Positions 8,412 to 16,661 of a stretch of 64,000 nucleotides of DNA are shown here, piece by piece (positions within the stretch are counted from its first letter, which is position 1; each line of letters opens with the position of its first letter). Position numbers and translations under genes: made by a program. Source of the DNA: UBA6244 sp965140775 (GTDB taxonomy: Bacteria > Bacteroidota > Bacteroidia > Bacteroidales > F082); NCBI GenBank assembly GCA_965140775.1, contig OZ223471.1:1860001-1924000 (forward strand), given 5' to 3'. The notes below the pieces were generated by a model. It was given only the letters and a program-made list of their open reading frames with translations. It was not told the DNA's origin and made no database searches.

Positions 8412-10013
8412 ATGAAGAAGATAATAATTATATCAATTCTCTGCTTTCTTGCCCAATTAGCTGCTGCCCAAAGATGGAGCACAACCTTTGGAACTTCCAA
8501 TCGTTACGATGCAGTTCATGACTTGCTAGAAGACTACGATAAGGGTTATTATTTTGTAGGCTATGATGTGGTAGATAACAACAATGGTAAAGGCTGGAAT
8601 ATAAAAACTGATATTAACGGTAGTTTGCTCTACGACAAGAAACTGATTAACACAAATATTTCTGCAGGAAACGCTGTTTGTCAGGACAGCCTCGGCAACA
8701 AGTATATTGCTGGGATAGATTTTAGCGAAATCGCCTGGCCGTTTTTAGTTAAATTTAATGCTTGTGGAGAGAAAGTCTGGTGTAGCTTGTTAAAACATTA
8801 TGATTTCCTATTGGGTTCTCCAAGTGACATAATTATCAATGACGATGGTAATATTTTAATATTAACACGTTTTGAAGATGGTAATCAACAGATCAACCAG
8901 ATATTTTTGCTATGTTATAGCTCTGATGGTGATCTTTTGTGGTCAAAACCCTATGCTTCCAAAACCGATCATCCTTTGATCAATTTTGCCTATGGAACAA
9001 AACTTTATCGTTTTGGTGAAGACTATATTATAAGTGGCTATTGCTATTATCCATATCCAGATAATCCTAATCATGCATGGTTACGACCTCTATTTATTGG
9101 AATCGATAGTCAATTTAATGAGAAATGGGTGTTGCCTTTTGGTGTTTCCGATAGTGTTGTTGGTGAAGCTTTTTCAGCAATTTCTTTAAACGACACTCTG
9201 ATAATGGGTGTAGGTTATAATGTTGTTGAACAGAGTGGGTTTTTCGGACGAGCATCTGCCTTGATGTTCATAAACCATGATGGGGAGGAATTAGGCTATA
9301 CTGTTATTCCACGTGACTCTATTGCTTATGGAACTCATGATAATTCTTTAGCAGAAATTGAGCCGATTAATGACTCTCTATTTTTAACTACAGCTTTTTT
9401 TGGTCCCTTATCGTCAGGAAATCCCTATGGTGAGATTGTCATTGACACCAGTGGAAGAGTATATAACACCTTGTCTCATCCTAATACAACAGGTGAACTG
9501 CCATCACTAATAAAAACCTTTGATGGTAAATTTGTAATTGCCTGTGCCATCAACGAAAGCGATATGAACCATACTGATATCTGCCTCTATAAAATCAATG
9601 CCAATTTAGAGCAAGACACTCTTTACACTCAGAATTTTGTATATGACAGCCTCTGTCCCGATCCCATCGTTTCGGGGGATATCGACATGACAAATTGTTC
9701 GGTAGTGCTGGTTAGTATTGGCGAAGCACCAACACCAGAAGAGTACTATAAAGACCTGAATACAATCCCCGTGAAGGTCTGGCCCAACCCATCAGAAGAT
9801 TGCATTAGTTTTGATTATAAAAATACAGATCGTCATCAGAATATCCATTTGAATTGTTACGATATCAACGGGCAAAAGATTTATTCTGAAAACATTTCCA
9901 CTGGTCAGCAGGGAAGTAAAATCAATGTTTCAAGCTGGGGTAGCGGTGTGTATATGGCCATCATATCAAGTGAGGGTGTGATTGTTGGAAAGTCGAAATT
10001 TATGGTGAAGTAA
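8412..10013 (+). CDS. T9SS type A sorting domain protein, array member 1 (short N-terminus)
   Basis: 533 aa: signal peptide (MKKIIIISILCFLAQLAAAQ), a repetitive beta-rich central part with the look of a propeller (RWSTTFGTSNRYDAVHDLLEDY, DKGYYFVGYDV, GWNIKTDINGSLL, KYIAGIDFSE, LLWSKPYASK), and a C-terminal T9SS sorting domain (VKVWPNPSEDCISFDY..GVYMAIISSEGVIVGKSKFMVK). The domain implies export across the outer membrane and surface attachment or release. It lacks the roughly 65-residue linker found after the signal peptide in the next three paralogues. Its residues about 255-420 are nearly the same as the matching part of the fifth gene, a sign of gene conversion. The ligand or function is unknown. 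Confidence 0.85.
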   Translation: MKKIIIISILCFLAQLAAAQRWSTTFGTSNRYDAVHDLLEDYDKGYYFVGYDVVDNNNGKGWNIKTDINGSLLYDKKLINTNISAGNAVCQDSLGNKYIAGIDFSEIAWPFLVKFNACGEKVWCSLLKHYDFLLGSPSDIIINDDGNILILTRFEDGNQQINQIFLLCYSSDGDLLWSKPYASKTDHPLINFAYGTKLYRFGEDYIISGYCYYPYPDNPNHAWLRPLFIGIDSQFNEKWVLPFGVSDSVVGEAFSAISLNDTLIMGVGYNVVEQSGFFGRASALMFINHDGEELGYTVIPRDSIAYGTHDNSLAEIEPINDSLFLTTAFFGPLSSGNPYGEIVIDTSGRVYNTLSHPNTTGELPSLIKTFDGKFVIACAINESDMNHTDICLYKINANLEQDTLYTQNFVYDSLCPDPIVSGDIDMTNCSVVLVSIGEAPTPEEYYKDLNTIPVKVWPNPSEDCISFDYKNTDRHQNIHLNCYDINGQKIYSENISTGQQGSKINVSSWGSGVYMAIISSEGVIVGKSKFMVK

Positions 10014-10040
10014 GTGATGAATAATTAAAAAATTAAAACC

Positions 10041-10532
10041 ATGAAGAAACTCATTGTTATAGTGTTTGTTTTGCTAACCCAGATTTCCTGGGCACAGAAC
10101 CCTGTAGAGAAAACGGTATATTATATCCCAGTACAAAATAACATAAATTCCTCCACCATGCCATTGGAATATAACACCCAAACAACACGTCTGGAGCAGG
10201 TGTTAGAAGTGCCAAATGCTGTTATCGAGGATTCCATACATGCAGATAGCGTACAAACAATAAAGATGGAATTAGCGGAAAACTATAAGTTAAAGGCAAT
10301 AATAACATCTGATTCAACATCAGTTATTTTAGAATACAAGTTGGAGTCAGATGCTAAAGCCACCTTTACCATAAAGGATTTACGAGGGGTTACCATCGCA
10401 AGCAGAAGCACTTCAGGACAACAGGATCAGCTAACTTTGATTACCCGGGAATGGAATCCGGGAGTTTATGTAGCCAGCTTGATTGTAGAAGGAAAACTGA
10501 TAGAAAGTATTAAATTTACCGTTGTAAACTAA
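10041..10532 (+). CDS. Mini T9SS sorting-domain protein, array member 2 (no propeller)
   Basis: 163 aa: signal peptide (MKKLIVIVFVLLTQISWAQ), a short linker that shares the STMPLEYNTQTTRLEQVL motif with the SLPLEYDTGKTRMIAT linker of the longer paralogues, then a complete C-terminal sorting domain (YKLESDAKATFTIKD..GVYVASLIVEGKLIESIKFTVVN). It is a linker-plus-sorting-domain version of the family without the central repeat domain. Either it is a deletion derivative or a small exported partner. It starts 27 nt after the preceding stop in the same spacer type, so it is part of the same array. Confidence 0.75.
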   Translation: MKKLIVIVFVLLTQISWAQNPVEKTVYYIPVQNNINSSTMPLEYNTQTTRLEQVLEVPNAVIEDSIHADSVQTIKMELAENYKLKAIITSDSTSVILEYKLESDAKATFTIKDLRGVTIASRSTSGQQDQLTLITREWNPGVYVASLIVEGKLIESIKFTVVN

Positions 10533-10683
10533 CGCTATCTGTTTTGTCTTTTATACTGCAGAGAGACCTACCTACCGTAGGCAGGAATCCTCAGGGCATT
10601 AACCACGCTTTCTGGAGATTTCTCTACCGTGCGGTTTTTCAAGAACGACAAATGAAAGCTGCTCAATAACTAAAATGCAGACC

Positions 10684-12462
10684 ATGAAGAAACTGATCTT
10701 TGTATATTTTCTTTTATTATTTAACCCCATGTGGGCTCAAACGCCGGATACTCTTATCAATATCCAAAATACAGATGGTAAGAAATTAATCACTGTTTCC
10801 TCAAGGCAAATGCCAGCGAACCAAAGTCTTCCGCTGGAATATGACACTGGTAAAACTCGCATGATTGCAACTATGCCTTCCCCGATGAATGAAACAGGAG
10901 ATGCTCTGATGCCCTCAAATACTGGACAAAGGTGGAGTACAACTTTTGGTACACACAATCATTACGATGGGGTTTATGACCTACTCGAAGATTACGACAA
11001 AGGATATTATATGGTAGGTTATGATGTAATTAGCAATACTAACGGAGAGGGCTGGAATATCAAGACAGATATTAATGGTGAATTACTATGGGATATAAAA
11101 CTAAATCATCCTCCTGTTTCAGAAGGAGTTGCAGTCTGTCAGGATAGTTTAGGTAGTAAGTACATTGCTGGAGTAGACTTTAGCGAAATTAACTGGCCTT
11201 TTTTATTAAAACTAAATTCTTGTGGTGAAAAAGAGTGGTGTACCTTATATAAAGATTGGGGTTATGGTTGGGGTTATCCAATGGATATTATTCTCAATAC
11301 TGAAGGGAATATTATCGTTTTATGCCGATTGGAAAGTGAGGAGCAGATCAATCAAATATTTTTACTATGCTACAATACTGAAGGAGATTTACTATGGTCT
11401 AAACCTTATGCATCAAAAGTCGATTATCCTTTAATGGCCTTTGCCTCCGGTGAAAAGTTGTACCAGATAGGTGAGGAGTATTTTATCAGTGGAAATTGTT
11501 ACTATCCCTATCCAACAAATCCAAACCGTGCATGGCTACGTCCATTGTTTATAGGGATAGATAGTCAGTACAATGAGAAATGGGTGTTGCCATTTGGTAT
11601 TAGTGATAGTATTGTGGGTCAGGCTTATTCAGCCATTCCGATAGGTGACTCTGTTCTGATGGGTGTTGGAAGCAAATCACTTGATTACCCCAATGGATAT
11701 ATTAGGAACTCACTAATGATGTTTATCAATCATGAAGGTCAAGAACTTGGACACAAACGCATCTGGGGTGATTCTATCATTCCGGGTACAATGGACAATC
11801 TTATGGTTGAAATAGAAACTGTGAATGATTCTCTTTTTATAGCTACCGCTGTCATAGGCCCTTTAACAATAGACAATCCATTTGGAGAGATTGTATTTGA
11901 TACTTCAGGGCATGTATACAATGCAGCTGTTAGGCCAAACACAACAGGTTTTTCCGGGTTAGTAAAATCTTTTGATGATAAGTATGTGATTGCCTGTGCT
12001 GGTTGGGAAAATGACCTTAACCACACGGACATCTACATGTATAAAATCAATGCCAATTTAGAGCAAGATACCTTTTATACCCAACCCTTTGTTTACGACA
12101 GTCTTTGTCCTGATTCCATAATTTCAGGAGATATTGATATGACCAATTGCTTGTTACAGGTGGGAACTCAGGAAATTAGATCTCCCGAGAATTATTTCGC
12201 TTCACTGGAGACCATACCCATCACCGCCTACCCTAATCCTGCCAGAGAAACCCTTATGCTGGAATACAAAAATACCGAACTACATCAGGATTTACATCTT
12301 GTTTGCTACAGTTCGCTAGGACGTAAGGTAATCGAAGAAGCTCTACTGACTGGTCAGCAAGGAAGCAAAATCAATGTTTCCAATTGGAACAGTGGTGTTT
12401 ATTTTGCCGTTGTTATCAGTGAGGGAAAGATTGTGGGGAAGGTAAAATTTGTGGTGAAGTAA
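10684..12462 (+). CDS. T9SS type A sorting domain protein, array member 3
   Basis: 592 aa from the Met at 10684, chosen over an in-frame ATG at 10675 because the paralogues all begin MKKL..YFLLL. Layout: signal peptide ending MWAQ, a linker of about 65 residues (TDGKKLITVSSRQMPANQSLPLEYD), central beta repeats with an aromatic DKGYYMVGYDV/DWGYGWGYPMD core, and a C-terminal T9SS domain (ITAYPNPARETLMLEY..GVYFAVVISEGKIVGKVKFVVK). It shares long nearly identical stretches with the next two genes. Surface export is inferred from the sorting domain; no catalytic motif is visible. Confidence 0.85.
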   Translation: MKKLIFVYFLLLFNPMWAQTPDTLINIQNTDGKKLITVSSRQMPANQSLPLEYDTGKTRMIATMPSPMNETGDALMPSNTGQRWSTTFGTHNHYDGVYDLLEDYDKGYYMVGYDVISNTNGEGWNIKTDINGELLWDIKLNHPPVSEGVAVCQDSLGSKYIAGVDFSEINWPFLLKLNSCGEKEWCTLYKDWGYGWGYPMDIILNTEGNIIVLCRLESEEQINQIFLLCYNTEGDLLWSKPYASKVDYPLMAFASGEKLYQIGEEYFISGNCYYPYPTNPNRAWLRPLFIGIDSQYNEKWVLPFGISDSIVGQAYSAIPIGDSVLMGVGSKSLDYPNGYIRNSLMMFINHEGQELGHKRIWGDSIIPGTMDNLMVEIETVNDSLFIATAVIGPLTIDNPFGEIVFDTSGHVYNAAVRPNTTGFSGLVKSFDDKYVIACAGWENDLNHTDIYMYKINANLEQDTFYTQPFVYDSLCPDSIISGDIDMTNCLLQVGTQEIRSPENYFASLETIPITAYPNPARETLMLEYKNTELHQDLHLVCYSSLGRKVIEEALLTGQQGSKINVSNWNSGVYFAVVISEGKIVGKVKFVVK

Positions 12463-12488
12463 GAAATGAATACTTAAAGAGTAAACCC

Positions 12489-14273
12489 ATGAAAAAACTG
12501 ATCATTGTATATTTTCTTTTATTATTAAAGCCCTTGTGGGCTCAAACACCGGATGCTCTTCTCAACAGCCAAAATACAGATGGTAAGAAAGTGATAACTA
12601 TTTCCGCAAGGCAAATGCCAGCGAACCAAAGTCTTCCGTTGGAATATGATGCCCGTAACACTCGGATGATCGCAACAGTGCCTTCCCCGATGAATGAAAT
12701 AGGAGATGCTTTGCTGCCCACTAACACAGGGCAAAGATGGAGTACTACTTTTGGTACACACAACCATAATGATGGCATTTATGATTTACTTGAAGACTAT
12801 GACAAGGGGTATTATATGGTTGGCTATGACGTTATAAATTACACCAATGGAGAAGGTTGGAATTTGAAAACTGATATAAATGGTGAATTAATTTGGGACA
12901 AAAAACTAACTCAGCCCCCCATTTCTGTTGGATTTACAATCTGTCAGGACAGTATTGGGAATAAATACGTTGCAGGGATTGATTTTAATGAAATCAGTTG
13001 GCCGTTTTTATTGAAATTAAATTCTTGTGGTGAAAAAGAGTGGTGTACCTTATACAAAGACTGGGGGTATGGTTGGGGTTATCCAATGGATATTATTCTC
13101 AATACTGAGGGGAATATTATCGTTTTATGCCGATTGGAAAGTGAGGAGCAGATCAATCAAATATTTTTACTATGCTACAATCCTGAAGGAGATTTATTAT
13201 GGTCTAAATCTTATGCTTCAAAGGTTGATTATCCATTAATGGCCTTTGCCTCTGGTGAGAAATTGTATCAAATTAGTGACGAGTATTATGTTACTGGTCA
13301 TTGTTATTATCCCTATCCTGATGACCCTAATCAATTCCATGTTTGGCTGCACCCAATGTTTATTGGAATAGATTGCCAGTTTAATGAGAAATGGGTGCTG
13401 CCTTTTGGTCTTAATGATAGTGTTGTAGGAAAAGCTTTTTCTGCTATTTCAGTCAACGATTCTGTTCTTATGGGTGTAGGCAGTAAATTTCGCGACTATC
13501 CCAATGCTTCCATTCGTAATTCACTAATGATGTTTATCAATCGTGAAGGTCAAGAACTTGGACACAAACGCATCTGGGGTGATTCTATCATTCCGGGTAC
13601 AATGGACAATCTTATGGTTGAAATAGAAACTGTGAATGATTCTCTTTTTATGGCTACCGCTGTCATAGGCCCATTAACAATAGACAATCCGTTTGGCGAG
13701 ATTGTATTTGATACTTCAGGGCGTATATACAATGCTGCAGTTAGGCCAAACACAACAGGTTTTTCCGGGTTAGTAAAAACTTTTGATGATAAATATGTGA
13801 TTGCCTGTGCTGGTTGGGAAAATGACATGAACCACACGGACATCTACATGTATAAGATCAATGCCAATTTAGAGCAAGATACCTTTTATACCCAACCCTT
13901 TGTTTACGACAGTCTTTGTCCTGATTCCATAATTTCAGGAGATATTGATATGACCAATTGCTTGTTACAGGTGGGAACTCAGGAAATTCCAACTCCAGAA
14001 GATTATTTCGCTTCACTCAAGACCATACCCATCACCGCCTACCCTAATCCTGCCAGAGAAACCCTTTTGCTGGAATACAAAAATACCGAACTACATCAAG
14101 ATTTACATCTTGTTTGCTACAGTTCGCTAGGGCGTAAGGTAATCGAAGAAACTTTATTGACTGGTCAGCAAGGTAGCAAAATAGATGTTTCCAATTGGAA
14201 CAGAGGTGTTTATTTTGCCGTTGTTATCAGTGAGGGGAAGATTGTGGGGAAGGTAAAATTTGTGGTGAAGTAA
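12489..14273 (+). CDS. T9SS type A sorting domain protein, array member 4
   Basis: 594 aa with the same layout as its upstream neighbour: signal peptide (MKKLIIVYFLLLLKPLWAQ), linker with QMPANQSLPLEYD, central repeat domain, T9SS C-terminal domain ending KVKFVVK. It is preceded by the 26-nt spacer that recurs before the next gene and before the truncated copy at 16105. Its central part resembles array member 3 (HKRIWGDSIIPGTMDNLMVE), whereas its linker and signal peptide match array member 5. Transcription with its neighbours is likely. Confidence 0.85.
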   Translation: MKKLIIVYFLLLLKPLWAQTPDALLNSQNTDGKKVITISARQMPANQSLPLEYDARNTRMIATVPSPMNEIGDALLPTNTGQRWSTTFGTHNHNDGIYDLLEDYDKGYYMVGYDVINYTNGEGWNLKTDINGELIWDKKLTQPPISVGFTICQDSIGNKYVAGIDFNEISWPFLLKLNSCGEKEWCTLYKDWGYGWGYPMDIILNTEGNIIVLCRLESEEQINQIFLLCYNPEGDLLWSKSYASKVDYPLMAFASGEKLYQISDEYYVTGHCYYPYPDDPNQFHVWLHPMFIGIDCQFNEKWVLPFGLNDSVVGKAFSAISVNDSVLMGVGSKFRDYPNASIRNSLMMFINREGQELGHKRIWGDSIIPGTMDNLMVEIETVNDSLFMATAVIGPLTIDNPFGEIVFDTSGRIYNAAVRPNTTGFSGLVKTFDDKYVIACAGWENDMNHTDIYMYKINANLEQDTFYTQPFVYDSLCPDSIISGDIDMTNCLLQVGTQEIPTPEDYFASLKTIPITAYPNPARETLLLEYKNTELHQDLHLVCYSSLGRKVIEETLLTGQQGSKIDVSNWNRGVYFAVVISEGKIVGKVKFVVK

Positions 14274-14299
14274 GAAATGAATACTTAAAGAGTAAACCC

Positions 14300-16078
14300 A
14301 TGAAAAAACTGATCATTGTATATTTTCTTTTATTATTAAAGCCCTTGTGGGCTCAAACACCGGATACTCTTCTCAACAGCCAAAATACAGATGGTAAGAA
14401 AGTGATAACTATTTCCGCAAGGCAAATGCCAGCGAACCAAAGTCTTCCGCTGGAATATGATGCCAGTAACACTCGAATGGTTGCAACAATGCCCTTCCCA
14501 TTGAGTGAATCTGGAGATGCTATACATCCTGATACTGGTCAAAGGTGGAGCACGTCTTTCGGTACACATAATCATTACGATGGGGTTTATGACCTACTCG
14601 AAGATTACGACAAAGGATATTATATGGTAGGTTATGATGTTATTAGCAATACTAACGGAGAGGGCTGGAATCTAAAGACTGATATAAATGGTGTATTACT
14701 ATGGGATATAAAACTAAATCATCCTCCTGTTTCAGAAGGAGTTGCAGTCTGTCAGGATAGTTTAGGTAGTAAGTACATTGCTGGAGTAGACTTTAGCGAA
14801 ATTAACTGGCCTTTTTTATTAAAACTAAATTCTTGTGGTGAAAAAGAGTGGTGTACCTTATATAAAGATTGGGGTTATGGTTGGGGTTATCCAATGGATA
14901 TTATTCTCAATACTGAAGGGAATATTATTGTTTTGAGCCGTTTTGAAAGTGAGGAGCAAATCAATCAAATATTTTTACTTTGCTACAATACTGAAGGAGA
15001 TTTACTATGGTCTAAACCTTATGCTTCAAAAGTTGATTACCCTTTAATGTCCTTTGCCTCTGGTGCGAAACTATATCAAGTGGGTGAAGATTATCTTGTT
15101 ACAGGCAACTGTTACTATCCTTATCCAGATAATCCGACTCACGCTTGGTTACGGCCACTTTTTATCGGTATAGACGACCAATTTAACGAAAAATGGGTGA
15201 TGCCCTTTGGTGTTAATGATAGTGTTGTTGGTGAAGCGTTTTCAGTAATTTCGGTAAATGAAACCCTGATAATGAGTGTAGGTTATCATGTTGTCGATCA
15301 GAGTGATTTTTTTGGGCGTGCGTCTGCCCTAATGTTTATCAACCTTGATGGGGAGGAATTAAGTTATTCCGTCATTCCTCGTGATTCCATTGCTCTTGGA
15401 ACTCACGATAATTCTTTAGTTGAAATTGAATCAATAAATGATACGCTATTTATGACCTCAGCTTTTTTTGGCCCTTTATCGTTAGGAAACCCTTATGGTG
15501 TAATGGTCATTGACACGAGTGGAAGAGTATTTAACACTTTATCTCACCCTAATTCAACAGGAGAACTACCATCTCTAATAAAAACCTTTGATGATAAATT
15601 TGTAATTGCCTGTACTATCAATGAAAGCGACATGAACCATACTGATATCTGCCTCTATAAAATCAACTCTAACTTGGAGCAAGACACCCTTTATACCCAA
15701 CACTTTGTTTACGACAGTCTTTGTCCGGATTCCATTATTTCAGGAGATATTGATATGACCAATTGCTTGTTACAAGTAGGAACTCAGGAAATTCAAACTC
15801 CAGAAGATTATTTTGCTTCACTCAAGACCATACCCATCACCGCCTACCCTAATCCTGCCAGAGAAACCCTTATGCTGGAATACAAAAATACCGAACTACA
15901 TCAAGATTTACATCTTGTTTGTTATAGTTCGCTAAGGCATAAAGTAATCGAAGAAACACTCCTGACTGGTCAGCATGGAAGCAAAATTGATGTTTCCAAT
16001 TGGAACAATGGTGTTTATTTTGCCGTTGTTATCAGTGAGGGGAAGATTGTGGGGAAGGTAAAATTTGTGGTGAAGTAA
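14300..16078 (+). CDS. T9SS type A sorting domain protein, array member 5 (mosaic)
   Basis: 592 aa, same family. It reads as a mosaic. The signal peptide and linker match member 4. Residues about 90-250 (HYDGVYDLLEDYDKGYYMVG, SEGVAVCQDSLGSKYIAG) match member 3 almost base for base. Residues about 310-455 (FFGRASALMFIN, PRDSIALGTHDNSL, LSHPNSTGELPSLIKTFDDK) match member 1. The C-terminal T9SS domain returns to the common 3/4 type. Such patchwork is expected from recombination between tandem copies. Function is unknown; surface display by T9SS is inferred. Confidence 0.85.
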   Translation: MKKLIIVYFLLLLKPLWAQTPDTLLNSQNTDGKKVITISARQMPANQSLPLEYDASNTRMVATMPFPLSESGDAIHPDTGQRWSTSFGTHNHYDGVYDLLEDYDKGYYMVGYDVISNTNGEGWNLKTDINGVLLWDIKLNHPPVSEGVAVCQDSLGSKYIAGVDFSEINWPFLLKLNSCGEKEWCTLYKDWGYGWGYPMDIILNTEGNIIVLSRFESEEQINQIFLLCYNTEGDLLWSKPYASKVDYPLMSFASGAKLYQVGEDYLVTGNCYYPYPDNPTHAWLRPLFIGIDDQFNEKWVMPFGVNDSVVGEAFSVISVNETLIMSVGYHVVDQSDFFGRASALMFINLDGEELSYSVIPRDSIALGTHDNSLVEIESINDTLFMTSAFFGPLSLGNPYGVMVIDTSGRVFNTLSHPNSTGELPSLIKTFDDKFVIACTINESDMNHTDICLYKINSNLEQDTLYTQHFVYDSLCPDSIISGDIDMTNCLLQVGTQEIQTPEDYFASLKTIPITAYPNPARETLMLEYKNTELHQDLHLVCYSSLRHKVIEETLLTGQHGSKIDVSNWNNGVYFAVVISEGKIVGKVKFVVK

Positions 16079-16188
16079 GAAATGAATACTTAAAGAGTAA
16101 ACCCATGAAAAAACTGATCATTGTATATCTCTTTACTCATATTTTTCTGCACTTTATCCTGGTCTCTTTTTGCTGCTACTGTCAATAG
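16079..16188 (+). pseudogene. Truncated sixth array copy (spacer plus start codons only)
   Basis: The spacer and first 24 coding bases of the array genes recur exactly (ATG at 16105, MKKLIIVY), then the sequence breaks into unrelated DNA (LFTHIFLHFILVSFCCYCQ) and stops at 16188. It is the residue of a further copy cut off by deletion. Confidence 0.75.
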
Positions 16189-16199
16189 TTTCACCGACG

Positions 16200-16241
16200 T
16201 TCCTTCATAGCACTATTCACCGCCACCCGGACCCAACTCAC
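16200..16241 (-). repeat. Vestigial copy of the UvrA-like gene 3' end
   Basis: TCCTTCATAGCAC.ATTCACC...ACCGCC..CCGG.CCCAA at 16201-16240 matches 16692-16731 inside the 3' end of the UvrA-like gene, minus a 9-nt block. On the minus strand it reads ELGPGGGE-stop-CYEG versus the real DLGPEGGEMGGELCYEG. It abuts the truncated array copy, marking a rearrangement joint. Confidence 0.55.
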
Positions 16242-16335
16242 TTAGTTTTTTCGTTAATGATAGACCTTACTTTTGCCAAAAAAAGGTTCTAAATTTAGTT
16301 GGTTTTCGTTGAATCATACCAGACATGTAATTAAA

Positions 16336-16355
16336 TTTGCGATTGTAATCGCAAA
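16336..16355. promoter_or_regulatory. 20-bp palindrome, possible operator
   Basis: TTTGCGATT-GT-AATCGCAAA is a perfect inverted repeat of 9 bp arms with a 2-bp centre, in an AT-rich stretch; a half-site-like TTTGCGAAT follows at about 16368. With so short a loop it suits a dimeric DNA-binding protein better than an RNA hairpin. No gene nearby explains it. Confidence 0.4.
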
Positions 16356-16547
16356 ATTTAGCTAAAATTTGCGAATAGATTCAACAATTTCCCATATAGA
16401 ATTCACAGAAACAGTATTCGCTGTTCAGTTTTTCATTTTTTCATTGTTGTCCGGTAAAATTTAACAGAAAAGGTTACAATGCATGAAATATATCCTCCGC
16501 CCATGGCGGACGAATTAAACAAAATTGTAATTTTTTAACCATATTTA

Positions 16548-16625
16548 GCCCCTAACGGGGCTGTCCCGTTGGGACAAGATGTTGGTAGAAAGTAAATTAA
16601 GGTATCTAAAAAGTCCCGCAGGGAC
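16548..16625. repeat. Intergenic hairpin element (GTCCC..GGGAC type)
   Basis: Three short inverted repeats in a row: GCCCC-TAAC-GGGGC (16548-16561), GTCCC-GTT-GGGAC (16563-16575) and GTCCC-GCA-GGGAC (16613-16625), the last two 37 bp apart. It is similar in design to the hairpin pairs in the repeats at 29.4-30.8 kb. It looks like a REP-like intergenic element. The rest of 16189-16661 shows no gene. Confidence 0.55.
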
Positions 16626-16661
16626 GATATTTTTTTTAACCGTACATCAATGATTTTTATT

